From contig CM082578.2 of the NCBI GenBank assembly GCA_040954595.2, positions 12,772,001-12,836,000 on the forward strand: a stretch of DNA of 64,000 bases. Direction: 5' to 3'. Position 1 is the first letter of the stretch, and each line of letters opens with the position of its first letter. Below, piece by piece: positions 44,901 to 59,900 of this stretch. Made by a program: the position numbers and the translations under genes. This DNA is from Balanoglossus misakiensis. Its lineage: Eukaryota; Hemichordata. Below the pieces are notes generated by a model. The model had not been told where the DNA came from. It was given only the letters and a program-made list of their open reading frames with translations, and did not search any database.

Positions 44901-47900
44901 GCACAATGCCCCCCCCCCCCCGAGCAAGCTTGTTCCCTGCACGCACACAAACCAGCTATCGTTTCAGACCCGGATAACGAGAAGATAGGCTTTGCGATTG
45001 CAAGTGAAAACAGGTTTCGCATATCGCAGGCAGCCGAGACGACGTTCCACAAATTATACAGCTTGCACTTGCCCCCAGCTGATCGAATATGATTTAGCGA
45101 TCGACCGAACGCCACCTGCATTATTTCCAGACAGTACATTTCCTGTGGGTATTCACTGAATTGAATATCTCTCCTATTATTCTGCTATTTTTGTTGTACT
45201 TCCATCGACCCTGTCGATATTTTTCCTAAAATTATCAACATTTAGACAAAAATACACGTACGGCACGTGTCAAGGTATTTGGTATAGGCCCGCCTGACAT
45301 TTCGATAGTTGGTATGTAATATCGAAAGATACCGTTTTGGACTGTATGCCACAAAATCATAGGGTATTGGAAAACGACACGGATATGTATGGGCGTTCTT
45401 TTTGCACAGATAGTGCAGATTAAATCGATTACTAGTCTAGAATGTAATGTTCAGCTTTTCAGGATGAAAGACGTAAAAATACCTAACCGAAGGGGCCACG
45501 CGTCACTGAAAATTTTAATGAATATGTGAAAAATAACGGTGCAATTTTTCATCGCGCATCGTTTTTTCCCCCCGCCACAGTTGAGCAATTCTTGTGCAAT
45601 CCGTTATTCTGCTGGGAATTATACCTGGCACGACATTCACGTGAGATCTCATCGGGGTCACAAAGGTGAAGGCCTGCGCCATTTTTATATTCAAGTCGTT
45701 CAAAAGCAAAAAAAGAAAAAAATATGCACATGTAATTATCGCCCGTGCTTGCACAGCATTTGGAATTATCCCGTGTATTTCTCAATGGAATCTATATCCA
45801 AGGGATTAAAAACAAAAAAATTACATGATTTAATCGAGGCCATATAAGTCTGCAGATGTTTTGACTCGGTTATAGGACACCTCGACAGCCTCCTCACTTC
45901 ATATCCTCTTTTGAGCGAAATCCCATAAATTAAATGAACGAAACATTATTTTCGTGCCCGGAGGAAATTCCGCGACATGTTTCATACGGACTTAACTGCA
46001 CGCGAAGAAACTGAAGAACCCGTGTGTAATAGCTTTTTGTGCACTGTTTGAAGAGCTTGCGCCGAGAAGTTATTACAAGACTCGAGACATCAGTCAGACA
46101 TAGATTACCGCGGGTAATAATCTCACACAGACGCTGAAACTTAACTCGCGCCTGTGAAATATCTCGCCGCTAACATTTCCCTAGTTCTTATGCCAATCTC
46201 GTCTAGAATTAACAGAACAGGGCAAATACGACATAAACCCAACCAGTACATTGCTCTATTTTAGACAGGGAATTGCCGCATTTTTCAGGTTTACTTGTTT
46301 ATGAGAACACAGGAGGCATCTACTTCTGCGTTTAGGGAAATAGGCGGGAAAAGACATAATTGTAAAAAGTCCGCCTCGAGTCATGCTTCCCGCCATTATT
46401 ACATAGTGGTGTCTCCCAGTATCGTCTTGTCGTTTAAACGCCCAGTTTTTATCTGTCTGTAACGATCATGCGGAACAGTAAACCGACAGCAGACTACTTC
46501 TGTGAAAATTATATATAATTCTGCAGACATCAAGTGCCCTTTGGTCAAATACTGATTTGAAGTCCCCGCGTTTATGTTGCGATGGAAAGATGAAAAGAGA
46601 GAGCTATGTCTTTGGCATTGTTGTCTGAATGCACGCTCTCATTCAGTTTGCGTTTTCTTACGCCTCTGGGCCTACCCGTATTAACATCTGTTCGTGTTGT
46701 GCTCTTCGCGATTTTACAGAACATCTGGGTACTTTTTGACCAGCCAATGGCTATACATTGAGCAGGAACACGATACACATTTGTTATCCGAAAACCACGT
46801 CGATGCCACAGCCGATGTACAAACGAGTTAACGCGAAAATCACAGATGTAGCTTACCAGTTTTTGTGCGTTTGTGAATCGTTTGAAGCTCCTTCAGTAAC
46901 TGTGATCGCAGAATAGCTGCTTCTGAAAATTCTTGTTTTTTTACAATAATTATTTGAGTTCTTTGACAGACCTACCATCCTGCTGTAAGCCTTATGATAA
47001 AATACAACATACTTTTTAACATAAAAATACGTGCACATAGAAAATAAATGTAGGTTTTTTGTTAACACTTTTTAATCTGTCAAGTGAACATTACTGATGT
47101 CGACGCACTTTTTAAAGGATTGATTTAAATTAGGTTAATAGGTTGCTTTCTAAGTCGATTAGTATACCGTTTGACTATTATAGACCATTTGATATCTAAT
47201 TATCATTCTTGCTGCGAGTTATGCCCTTTATATTAATAGAACAACCACCCATTTTCTCTGGAAATATGCAGATTTCAGGGTCGCATACAAATGAAGGGCT
47301 TAAGGCGCGTTCTCTGTGTCACGTAGTCCAACCAAATCAAGGTATTATATGACTCAAGAAATTTCATCACATTATTAGTAGATGTTCACCGTCTCCTGTC
47401 TGTAAACTCGCCAACAGCTGCTCCGTCTTCAAATATGCTGATTTAACCGAAATAGAAAAACATGGCATTTACGGAAGTAGTAGTTGATATGTGCGATTTT
47501 TTGTGGACTGCAGGATGCACGTTCTTCCCGAGAAACAACTGCTGCAATCTGACACACGTGCAAACGACAAAATGAAGGGGTCTAACGAAGCTGATTTTTG
47601 ACAAACGATTGACGTCAAATTCTTTGTTTCAAATGAAGGAACTGGATAAAAATAGACATCTTTTGGATAAAAATAGCCATCGTTCGGCTATTTTCTGTCT
47701 AAACCGGGGATGTCAGGAACCTTTTTATTGCGAGACTTCTTCTCTTCCACGCGTGCATAAATGCACATGTTCGCAACGACGGTCCTATTTCATTATTACA
47801 GTTTATACAGTGATTAAGTTGTTTGTCACCGTTTCTCGACCCTGCATAGAAACATTTCCTTGACGTATTTGGTGAACACACTGCACACCTGGTAATCTGA

Positions 47901-50900
47901 GGCGTTCATATTTATGGTTAATAATTCCATACGCGGGACATCGACGATGGTTTGTTTCCTAGTTGCAGTTTTTTTCATTTTCTACCACGATCACTCCTTT
48001 TTGGTCATCCACGCCCTTCGAATGGTGCAAAACATGTGAATACTCGCTGATCATTCCCCCTTAAAAAGTACAAATGTACCTCGTCTAGTTTAAGATGGCA
48101 GAAGTAATAAGAGTTATAGTAACCGATGATACGGCGTGTTTCAATGAACAGAAAATCTACTTAGATTGGTCATTTTTTTCTTTCAGTAAATGAGAGTGGA
48201 ACATGCCATTACAGCTACATGCGTTTATCGCCCAATTGAAACACACACTCATTAAGCCACAAGGGACGCCACATCTATCTATATCAAGTTATTAATAACC
48301 GTGAGAGTGATTTCCTCTCAGAATCTAAATTGCAGGGGACGAGGCCCAGTAAAAAGCGATCTTTTTTGTTCAGCTTCCAACAGTAATTATGTGTATTCAC
48401 ACCATCTTGGAAACGCAACGTTAACGACCATTAAGAACATTCAATTGTTGATTACGTCGACGTGATGACGTCACAAATAATGTGACAAATTGAAATAATT
48501 GCGTGTGTTAGTCATTAACTGCATCTTAAAATCAATTAATTCAGGAAATGTTATACATGGTACATAGATCGCGTTAGTTAAACTTATTTACTGCATGTGT
48601 CTGTACTCATCAAATCCGTCGAATCGTTGTTGTTTTTTTTCCCTTGAAATTTTAATGAGATCTCTGTCCGGCACATGTATTACGAATGTATCACAATCAA
48701 AAGCGAGATTACAGTTGTGGGCGACAACTGGTGACGTCGATAATTGCGTAACTGCAGAAAGTCAAGGACCTCTAAATGAACCAAATCTGGTGCGAGAATC
48801 TTCGTATTATAATTTCCATGGTAATGTAGGGCCACAACGACAATGATGTCACCAGAACATTGTCGATAAAATTATCCACGTAACAATGCATTCTGCGTGG
48901 AGAATGTCAAGCGGCTGTGACTTCAATTCAGTATATTTTCTTCGGCGGGCGCGCGTATATCAGCCACTGGTTAGAATTATAACCCATTTTCAAACGAACA
49001 AGGATGAAAGGTGTGAATATAGCGGATGTAGGTTAGACGCCAAGTCTGGAATGCTGACTTCAAAAGCGACGAACCTCATCGCGTTTCGTAGACGAAATCA
49101 AACCTCTGACGCAAAGCTGACGTCTCCGCCCCATGGGGGCAGTGAAATTACCGCAATATTTCTGTTAGAAAGAATGTCATCAATTTATTTCACAATGGGT
49201 ATGTACTCCGGAGAGAAATTGCAAACAAAAGTGTCACACTCGCAGGTAATTGATGACGTTGTATACCTTTATAACCGAGAACTTGCCCGCTCGCGTATAG
49301 CTTATGACAACATCGTGTGTTCAGAATATTCCTCGAGGGGTGAAGCATCTCTGTCTTTGAATTGTGTATGTCTGTATTCAGGTACTTTGCAACGTTCAAT
49401 AATGCAACAATTGGGCATTGGTTGTCATTTCGACAGCATTTGTGTAATGGAAACCAGAGTTGAAAATATTAGAATCAAAATAATTCTAGCGATCGTACTT
49501 CTACGCTTCTTCAGTATTTATCCAATCACGACAAACAGCATGACGTATTAATAAGAGCCACGGGAGGGACACAATAATTGCGCGACTCGCGAGGAGAAAT
49601 TAGTGTTTTTTTCTTGCTCTCTGATACCCTGGGTGTCGACGCTTTAGTTATCGCGGGAAAGGTAATCAAAGCGACAAATTCGACGTGACTCACTTTGTTT
49701 GAACCAGAGACCGCCATTCAGACATCTTGAAGGACGTTCTACACTCAAATAGACTTTGTTAATATTCCAACGATAATCGGAATTGAAATTTGTATCAGAA
49801 TTTGTTCTTTGTAGGGACGATTTTTATTAAAGTTCGCTCTCTGTGTGATGTTCGGCTGCTGTCTTGAGAACTGACGCGAGGAATTTGCAAAAAAAAAAAA
49901 AAAAGCACCCATTTCCCAAGACACGCATCTCGCTGGTTTTATTGATATTTCAGTGATTACTTTAACGTACATGATATTGCACACACATAAAATTATTAAA
50001 ATACCCCGATATGAAAGTGACCAGCTCGCCTCGGAGTGAGATGCGTTACAAAAGGGTTTAATCACGAGGAATAAGACTAGTCTGGCTAGGAGGTAAAACT
50101 AATGGGGCCCTTTGGACTAATAAAGTTTTAAAAGGCGATATCTCTGGCCCGATGGTACACGGAATTGTGAACTCTTGCCAGCTGTACCCATAAATCATTG
50201 AGTCAAACAGGCAACATTCTGTAAGAAAAAAAGGAGTAAAAGTTCTCTTACCAGCGAACGCAGGCGTTAAAAGTTAACAATTAAAAGTTCTGTCTTTGCA
50301 ATTAGCATATTGAACTTCTCCAACTTTTTTCACTTCTTATGTTTTTCAGATAGTACATTACCCGCACTTTAAGTGCGGGTAATGTAATGTAATTTTTCAT
50401 AAAACACAAAATCTGCAGAATAGACAATATCACAGAATATCCAATTTTATAGAAATCGTGAGCTCCAAAATAAGGTACATGAAGTGATTAAAATTCAATA
50501 AAAATACAATATCCCACTTAATCAGCACGACCTTGGTTCTTTTTCGGTTATTTTTTAACAGTGGAAAGACATTATTATCCTGTAGATCAGACGCAGAATT
50601 AATCTGCTACAGACCATTTCGTATTACATCAATAGATAAATTGATTAAATTTCATATTTCGTCGAGCAGATTACCTATTCATAACGGATCAATGCAAAGC
50701 TTTTGTATTCTGCATCGATTAAGGCCGGGCGTTTACCAGCATTTTGACACACAATCGGGTGAACTTAGCTGACATACTATCATCAACAATGCTGTAGACG
50801 CTGAGATTATCGGATTTATATTTCTTAATACGTGCAGGTAACGGCGTCAATGAGTTTGCGCGCACGATTACAAGCCCTATACGTTCGCCGTTACTGTACA

Positions 50901-53900
50901 TTAGCCCGCGTCGGCGAATGTCCATTTAAAATTCATCGCCAGACGTTCGCACGCTTTACAGCCGACGGGTTTGTCGGTGGTGAAAATCGATTAAACCGTG
51001 TTTGCTGAGCTCTCGCGAAAATTGCCGACAATTTGTTACGAGCCGATAGTGCTGGGCGCCAAAGATTGACCAAACAACAAAATGGCGGCGGTGTTCATGG
51101 TCATTATTCCGCTTAACTCATAATCGTCACCAAATAAAAAACCGCCATTCAGGCCTGTGGTTCGTTCAGGCCACGGAAGAAAACCGGCCACCTAATAGTA
51201 TAATGATGCGGGGTGCTTTTGCCTTAGAAACAGGACCGCCTCTGGCAAATCTCCGTACACGTGAGTGTGCATGTGCCTTCAGTGAATGGCAAGTCATTTG
51301 AACACTGGGTGATGCGCAGTCCATCTCTTCTTCTCATCACCAACGGTATTCTGAAACCGCTTTCATTAACACCGGGCCTCCCCCGATGCGTAATAATGCA
51401 ACAAAAATTGCCGTAGGAACAAGAGATTGGTAGTGAACCACTTTTGGTTTACAAAGAGTACTTGAAAAATAAGATTAATTTCGTTCCAACGACATTTTAT
51501 TGACGCTTCAGTACTGTTGAAATTCCTGTGCAGTTCCTATGCTCACCAATCCATTTTTTTCACGTCTTGTGTTGGTTTGGCAACGGCAGATGTGATACTT
51601 CATTGGTTTAATGTAATTTAGTGAATATCTGAAATCGATATCAGCAGTGACGTAGTTTGATGACGTCCAGTGCCTTGGAACATTGCAGCATTAAAACATA
51701 CAGCATGTTCATGCTGATCGACTCGCAATGCTTGATGTGTATACTCTAGAGGCTTTCTGTGTTTGCACGTTATTACCGGTACAGCGAGCGCGAGCAAAGA
51801 AAACCACGAAACAATTGCAGAGAGTGTTTCAAAATTTTGACATACCACGTTAATACCTCTTAATATTCCAAGACATTTGCGTAACCCTGAAATGAAATGT
51901 CACCGTTGAAGGCGTTCAGCTTACATCCCACCTCGTATGTCCGCCAGCAAACCCTTTAACACCAAGTTGACATTTGGAAACGCGTAAGCTTTATGTGGAG
52001 GTGATGGGAATGGTTCAAAAGGAAAGACTGGCAAGATAATCTAAGGAAATAGATAAATTCTAAAATAGATATAAAATGCCTTCTCTCAAACTTGACACAA
52101 ATCTGTTCAATTTAAACAAATCGGAGACCACCAAGTATTAGTTAATGTACCTTCAAGTCCCCTAAGGGAGCCGCCAGTAATTACAGGGGTGGGCCGAGGG
52201 AATTGGGTAGGGAGGGTCACATTTTTACAGTACCCTGATTTCCCCCCGGCCCACCCCCCTGTAATTACTGAAGGCTCCCTAACCTCTTCCAGCTGTAAGC
52301 TTTGCTCGTGTTGTTCCCACAGGCAATGCCTTCTCTGTCGGCCATCGCTGCGTAAGGGAGCAAGATAATAATGTGAAACACGATCCCGTTGATTAATCAA
52401 TTCAAATTCGATATTATCTTCATTTATCAGTGCGTCACAATTTGCCGCATCCGACCCCATTAACTGATCCGGCCATTGTGGCCAATTACATTACATGTGA
52501 TCTGTGAAATCTTTGACAACACCCTCAAGCTATAGCTCTCCCACCCCACTCAGCTTGACTATATCATCTGATGAAATCATCATTTTCTAATTAGATATTT
52601 GGTGTCATACATTACGCCATTAAAGTCGAATTCCGCGGATAATACACATGGCATTATTTCTCGTGCCAACGACCACTAAATTGAATTATATTTTTCGCGG
52701 ACATAGTTTTCATAGTTTTGTCTTTTATTGTGAAACGTTCACTTGGCAACGTGATACTTTGTTGTAGAGTAAATTACCTCAAGGTCTCAAACTATAACGC
52801 TGTTTACAAAAAGTGAAATTTCAGTGTGACTGCCTTTCTTTATAATCATCATCCTGTTTATAATAACATTAATATACCCGCATCGGATATTTATCATATT
52901 AGCCAGGACAGTTCCAAAAGACGGATCTATCCATGTTATCCATAAATCATGCGAGAGAAGAGGCACGTGGGGGTTATTGAGTATGAAATAAATTTCGATT
53001 GCGAATAGCATTGAGTGCGGATAAGTCAAACATCATTAGCATCATGTTGCAATAAATTGCCAAAACCCATTTCTTTAATACAAGACTCTGTCGCTGCCAG
53101 GTGTTTCAGTGAAATGTGAAACGAAATGACAGCGGGTAGATGGGCCACGCCTTTTCAGATTTTTGGGGCAAATTTTGCCACTGCCTCGGTTTAAACAAAA
53201 AAAATTGATGTATAGTCAAAAAGCAGAGAATCTTCGAGGATTTCGTCAGTAATCATTTCTGTGAAGTGACCTTGACACGGGAAGAATCGATCACTTTTGC
53301 TTCAGAGTCGTGCCTTCCGATTAAACTCCAACTGACAGACAAAATAATTGCAGCACTGCATGGGTTGGATTAGTTCAAGAAAGCATCTTCATGTTGTAAG
53401 TTCTGTAATATTGTATGCAGAAAAACCAACACCCCCACACACGGTAACACCCACATACACATATACACGGTGACACACACGCATCCCTCCCCCAAACACA
53501 CGCATGCAGTGCATTTTCAGTCTACGAACATATACTAGTATTGAAATTTTGAAATCAAACCATTCACAACAGAGCAACAACCTAAAGGGATTAAAAATAT
53601 TGTATTTTCATTCGAAATTCTATTGGCAATAATCGATACTTTCCTTCGCGCCGCTATTAACGATAATACGACTCTACTGTTTTGCCAACTGCTATTTTTA
53701 CAGTGGCATTCTGCCACTTAATTTCTCCGAGAATTTAATTTGAAATCGGAATTTAGTTAATTACGTCCAGTCATGCATGGATCGTATTAATAACAATCGT
53801 ACTCAGCGGCAAATTGGGTTATTAGTGCACATTTTCTCTTTAAATATCCTGGCAAGTGTACATATTTGTCACGAAACTAATTTGAAATACCTTTCTTCCG

Positions 53901-56900
53901 GGCGCATACTTGATACAATGAAGATGAATAATTTTAATATTTTGCAGAAAATATTTACTTATCTATGTTATCAGTATATGCTATCATATTATGATATATT
54001 GAAAAAACATGACAGATGTCTGGTCGTATAAAACGACAGCTTTGTAGCATGGGTGTATATGCAAGCGACGGGGGGAACCTTCAAGGCGGATGCATTTTCT
54101 CCGAATCGCTGCGTCGTGAATTTTTTTAATCTCAAGGGCGTGCCCCCGCGTTGGGTAAAAAGAAAAACAACTTGAGTCAAGGGCACATGAAAAGCGCAGC
54201 GCAAGGCATTCTCGAGTCATGGGCATGCTGGCAGTGAACTTGGGCACCACGTCAGCATGATTACTGCATACTGTCAATGTACTAGATAATGTCAACATGA
54301 TAATGACCCTTAATATCAAAGGCACGTTGAGCACCAAGGCTCTCTGCGTCGGCACCACTTGAGCGCTCTATACGGGTAGGATAGAAAACAAGACTGCATC
54401 ACGCATTTTCTTAGAAACTTATTTGTACAATCGAACTCTGCAACCCAGACATTTGCCCGGAATCGGTTTTCGTCTGAAAATGTCAGCAGAAATTAATCCG
54501 TTCCTCAATAAAGAGCTGTTCTGTGTATAATTCCTAACTGACATGAATAATGGACGGGAAAACGAATTTCTTACTGCAGGGATCACACGATATAATAAAA
54601 TAATTAGTATGGGTAGGTGAACGCTATACCGCCGCAACCGCATAAGAGTCAATGGGCTCAATCTTGCCACGAACATCTTACCAGAAATGACCTACTTTCC
54701 GTTCACTCTCGGCGAACAGCGCAGATTTATAACCCCCACCGGTCAATAAAAGAACGGCTTTGTTTAATTTATGAACTGTATGGTGAAAATACTGTAAAAA
54801 TCACGATGTGAATTTGTGTATCGGCTGTGATGAATAAAGTGTGCCAAAATGATTGAACGATGGCCAATTCTGTAGTATGGCAGTTCATGTGTGCATATGG
54901 CTGCACAGCAAATATTTGACTGCATATAGTAGCTGTTTTAAGGGCGTTTGCATCGCACCTGCGGAATGTGACGTTGGTCACGGTTAATCAGTTGATCTCC
55001 GTGTTGTTACAGTTTTCGTGGCATTTTTTTACGTTGAAGAGAGACAATTCGAATGTGTCAAACTGTTTTAATTTCACCGGCCGCTCTCGTGAATATTCTG
55101 CCTCGATAACAAGATAGCGTCACTCATTTCTAGAGTGATTGGATTGAATTTGACATCTGTCAATTATTTGTCGTCCACCTAACATGCGTGTTAACCCTTT
55201 AAGGCCAAATCTGGATGTCATGTATACATGATTTCCATAGAGAAGATTATTCTGAACTACACTGTGGTGAAATAAGGTCGCGAAACATCTCATGGAAAAC
55301 ATTTATTATTCATATTAGAGACGGTTTACTCGGAAATCACGTGGCAAAGGTCACTGCTGCTTCTGTTACTAATGCGATGTGATGTAATACTTCATATTAA
55401 TTATGATTATTATGTGACGCAAACGTTAAGGGGCACACTCACTTACTTAATTGACATCATGATGGTTATTTTAATTTCTTTTGATAGACTATTTATGTTG
55501 TTCTGCTCAGTGAAATTCAGAAATCCATCGCCAGTTTTGACAACTGAACTCCCATCCTTTATATGGACATAACGCAGGAATACTTTCCTTTTATAGCCCT
55601 TATCTTTGTATTAGAACTTAACGATCACACGCGCACTTTACACTTCTTCCCCTTAAGCCCGGTTGGCCAGGTGTTAACTACGCCGCGAAATGACGTGAAG
55701 TGATAATCAAGGCCGAACAAGGGATGATTGTCTATAAACGGCCAAGATGGCCTGCTTATTATTATGCAAAGTGATGAACTCGTCATTAACGACCATCTGG
55801 AGTCAGTTTGTTCACAGACAGCCTTGTTATACAGTCTGGTGTGTGTTCTTGTCAACAGCAGTAGGATTAGCAGTCTCGAAATGGTGATTGCTGGCAGACG
55901 GGGGATGTTTATATTTCGGTGTAAATTAACGTAAACTTTTAAATTCTAACCACAACCACGGTTACTAGTAACCGTGTAACAACCATAGGACAGTATGGGG
56001 ACTTGAATGCCATCTTGTGGCGCGAACTCGTACACTGTTGAAATCAACAAACCCCGAAAGAACAGAAATATTATGATATGAAATAACAGCTAACCACGAG
56101 AAATTAATTTACCTTTCAAATAGCAACATATTAAACATGTATTTTCACAATTACACTAAAATGCCTACTTCCGGAGGAATGATATTTCAACTGGCTTAAA
56201 GGCCATCAAAATTACTGCACTTATTGAGCAATTTACTTTAGATTCTATTAAATTTGGTGAATTTACAAACAGATGATAATTACGAAGTAACGACGGCCAT
56301 TCCACATTATTGGGCGCATGGACTTTCGCCAGAAGCAAAATGTCACCACGCCGGACATTCTGACTCAGCCACGCCCAAAGATCAACGCTACTAGGGAAGG
56401 GGCAAAGTTAAAATACATGCTAAGCAAACTATTTTATGGAATCAAATGAAAATCGTTTCTTTTTCTGTTGACTGCATGAATACAGTGTATATGTCGCCGA
56501 GGGGTTAAACGCAAAGCTAAAGGTTAACATCACGTTACATTTGTACATGTGTACTTTCGGGCGTCAGACACGCACTACTATACTTTAAAGACGACTTGAA
56601 GGAACATACTTGGCGAGAACGTTCAAATATTTCCAGAGCAGATGGTACATTAGAAAGCTGCCAGGCTAAATGTATTTATCGAGATACGAGTGTGTATCTC
56701 TGATACCCAAATGTTGAACATATCTTATCAGAGGGTTGTGCCAAGTACGACGTTCGACTCGAAAACGAAAGTGTGTTGAAGAAATTCTGTACTATTGATT
56801 GCTTTCGTCTCGGAATCTAGATTATGATGTGTCTGTAGATTTAACGAAATGTCACGTCACGCGTTACAAGAGTTAAAACAATATTGTCTTTATATTTTCA

Positions 56901-59900
56901 ATTATACGCGCGAACAAATGCAAAGATGTCACGTTGTTTGAGATGTACATGTAGATGAAATTGGTGTTATTATCAGAAAATTACAAAATTTAACCGGACT
57001 AAAAAACACCTACAACCAGCCTTATTTGAAATTGCGCGTCTGCGTTGAATAACTCCAGTATCTCAACAGTCAGTCAGCGTCACGTACTCAAGTCTAGTCT
57101 CGGCAGACAGTGTATAAAGTGTATGCATTAACGAGAAATGGTTTTTCACATCGGATAGTATTCCCTGGAGACTGAGGTAAATTTCTCTTCGTTGATATTC
57201 CCGGCAAAAACCACTCGCACGGCTTCTTGAGCGAAGCGGCCATATTGGAAATACTGTGAGTATAGTATTCTCCCCTTGCAGTAAATTCACGACCGCAACA
57301 GAGGTCATCCCTGTCTTCATGATGAGCGCGGCTCTTCAGCTACTATCTGTATGCAAATTGAAGCTTCTAGCGAAATACCTCACCAGGAACCGTTTCTATC
57401 AATAACTGTCCCTCTTAAACCTAACATGCGCAGAGGAGGCGTCGGCGACTTTGAAATGTCTGTGTTACAACAGACCGTCAGTCACAACCCTGTCCGTCGC
57501 CCCTTCTTACTCGCAAAATCGTGTTTTATTGCACGAGCGAATTATTACTACTCTTCCATATTGTACTCTGTGTCCGACTTGTTGCCAAGGAAACTGGAAT
57601 GATGAATAGGAGGAGTGAAAACATCAAAACCGAGAGAAAGAAAGGGTCGCTTCCGAATACTCCTCCTCAATCTTGATCTCACTCACAGAATTACTCATGC
57701 AGTAGTCGGAGATTATTACAGGAACGTAGAACGGGACAATAAAAAGGCGCTTGGCAATCATCCAAATGAAGTCATGACAAATGAATCTTAAGCCGAGGCT
57801 GGCTATAAAATATGAAGACGAGTCAGGCTTGTACAGTGCTGGGCGGGCACGTTGACATGCTTCTTATTCTGTTCATTTCCCTGTATAATTAGTTCCCCCC
57901 CCCCCCCCCCGCGTAAATGCGCATTGGATGCCGACTGGGAAGTCTGTCAAAAGGGAATGATAAACAGCACGAGTATGGCCGACCTCGTCAAGGTCTCCAA
58001 AGTATCTGACAACGTCTACTCCGTCGAAGTTTCCATTCAAATCCGTCTCATAATTTGCCACGTGTCCACTTCATCTTTGGTTCATCTTGAGCAAAGAAAT
58101 AACACACACAACATCAATTAACTATTCAGAAAGGTCAGACAGTTCCAGGGTGTATATAGACATTCAAGATTGTCTATGCCAAATTTGCTTTTGTAAATTG
58201 AAAATAAGTTATTCTGCGTCAGAGATTCACTTATCATTAATTCAGAAGCCTCGAAGGTGACAGGACTGGATTCTGTTATGGCGATGATATACAATGTAGT
58301 CTGCCATGGCGATGATACAGTTCCATATAAATTATGCAGACGTTGCAGTCACACAGTTTGTAGCCGCCAGTCTATTTTCCCCGTTTATTTCTTCCGACAT
58401 CGACGGCGAACAAAGGCCACAAGATTTCGTTATAATCTGTCATCCGTTTTAACTGTAGAGTTTGGCACTTCCTGACAAGCCCGCGGCTTTTTTTGGTGAC
58501 TCGTGTACCTTTGTGTGTTTTTGTGACCTCACTTTCCACGTGTGATGGATTGATGGCCACCACACAAAATGTTAAGATAATCATTTTGAATTAACCGCAC
58601 CAACGACAATGCTTATAGCTGTAGCATGTATTGAAGAAAGTCGAATTGTCAGGTGCCGACTTAATATTTTGTGTATGGAGTGGCGACAGCGTATTGACGA
58701 TGCGATGACGTTGTTTCCGGAAACGGAATGATGTAACTGCCGCTTTCATGTATGTATATACAGGATGTACTACACTGGTCAGAAAATCAAAATTACCTCG
58801 TGAAAATCGGCGAAGCAGATCAAAATAATATATGTTTACATTTCCGTATGATAGCCTACCACCTGGAGACCGTGAGAGAAAAGACGGACACTTTGGTGTC
58901 GTTTTACCAATACAGACTGTGGTCGGGTTGTTGTCGATATCATCATGATATATTTAAGCAATAAAACACCCCCAGCCATGGTATATCACGAGATTTTGAC
59001 CAGTTCACGACATATACGCACGAGCGATAGCGAGTGCGTATATGGAGTTGAACTGGTCAAAATCGAGTGGTATACCATGGCTGGGGGTGTTTTATTGCTA
59101 TTATATTATGCCAGTATATTGAAACTTTGCATAAAACATTTTAAAAAGGCATTTTCTTTAACTATGATATATGACTGTGGTATATGGCTAATATATCACG
59201 GTCACGTGTCGTGTCTCGACCAATCAAATAGCGTGATTTACACCATCAATATACTGGTATAATATAATTGCCCACACAACAGTGCATTGTCACTGGCAGA
59301 TTTGCATATAGGATGCGGGAACAACGCGGCAGACAGTAAAATACAGCAAGAACGTTGTGAATGGGGATAGTGAGTGTCATGTTACATTGCCCAGACAACC
59401 ACATTATTATATCGACATTTTAATAATGGCAACATTCAAAAACGTAGTTTTGGTAATTGCTCGTGTGTGATTGATGGGTGACGGGAGTTTACATTATATT
59501 GCTGATATTGGAACCACCCGGATGCTTTTGTTTGACTATGGAAATCCACAATTCAGGTCAATGTCAAAGCCGCAGCACGCTTCAAATTGCATATGGCATT
59601 GGGACTCCAGCGTGACGCACGTTATTTTATTCCGAAAGGGAAAAACTCGCCGTTTTCTGGAGAGAAAAAACATAGTTTGCAAGCTCTCATTATTGCCTGT
59701 GGGAACGAGCGAAGTGGTCTCGTGCAAGGCTCGGTAATAACATAGCACTCCAGTTCATCAAACCCGTCGGATACATTGTATTCGCCACTTGAATTACCAT
59801 ATGTTTGTGACATATTGCGTGTACAATCCTCTCCTCGTATGAACCCTTGTTGATAAATACGATTCTCAGGGCGTCTTCGGATTTCCTCCTCGAAAACTGC

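Noticed and set aside
48886-49551. 221-codon open frame inside the large intron
   Set aside because: Longer than most chance frames, but amino-acid composition looks random, there is no domain, signal peptide or promoter context, and it lies within a well-supported intron.
55190-55290. Possible third copy of the 93-bp TIR element (TTAACCCTTTAAGG start)
   Set aside because: Only the first few bases resemble the element; the right end and interior do not match.
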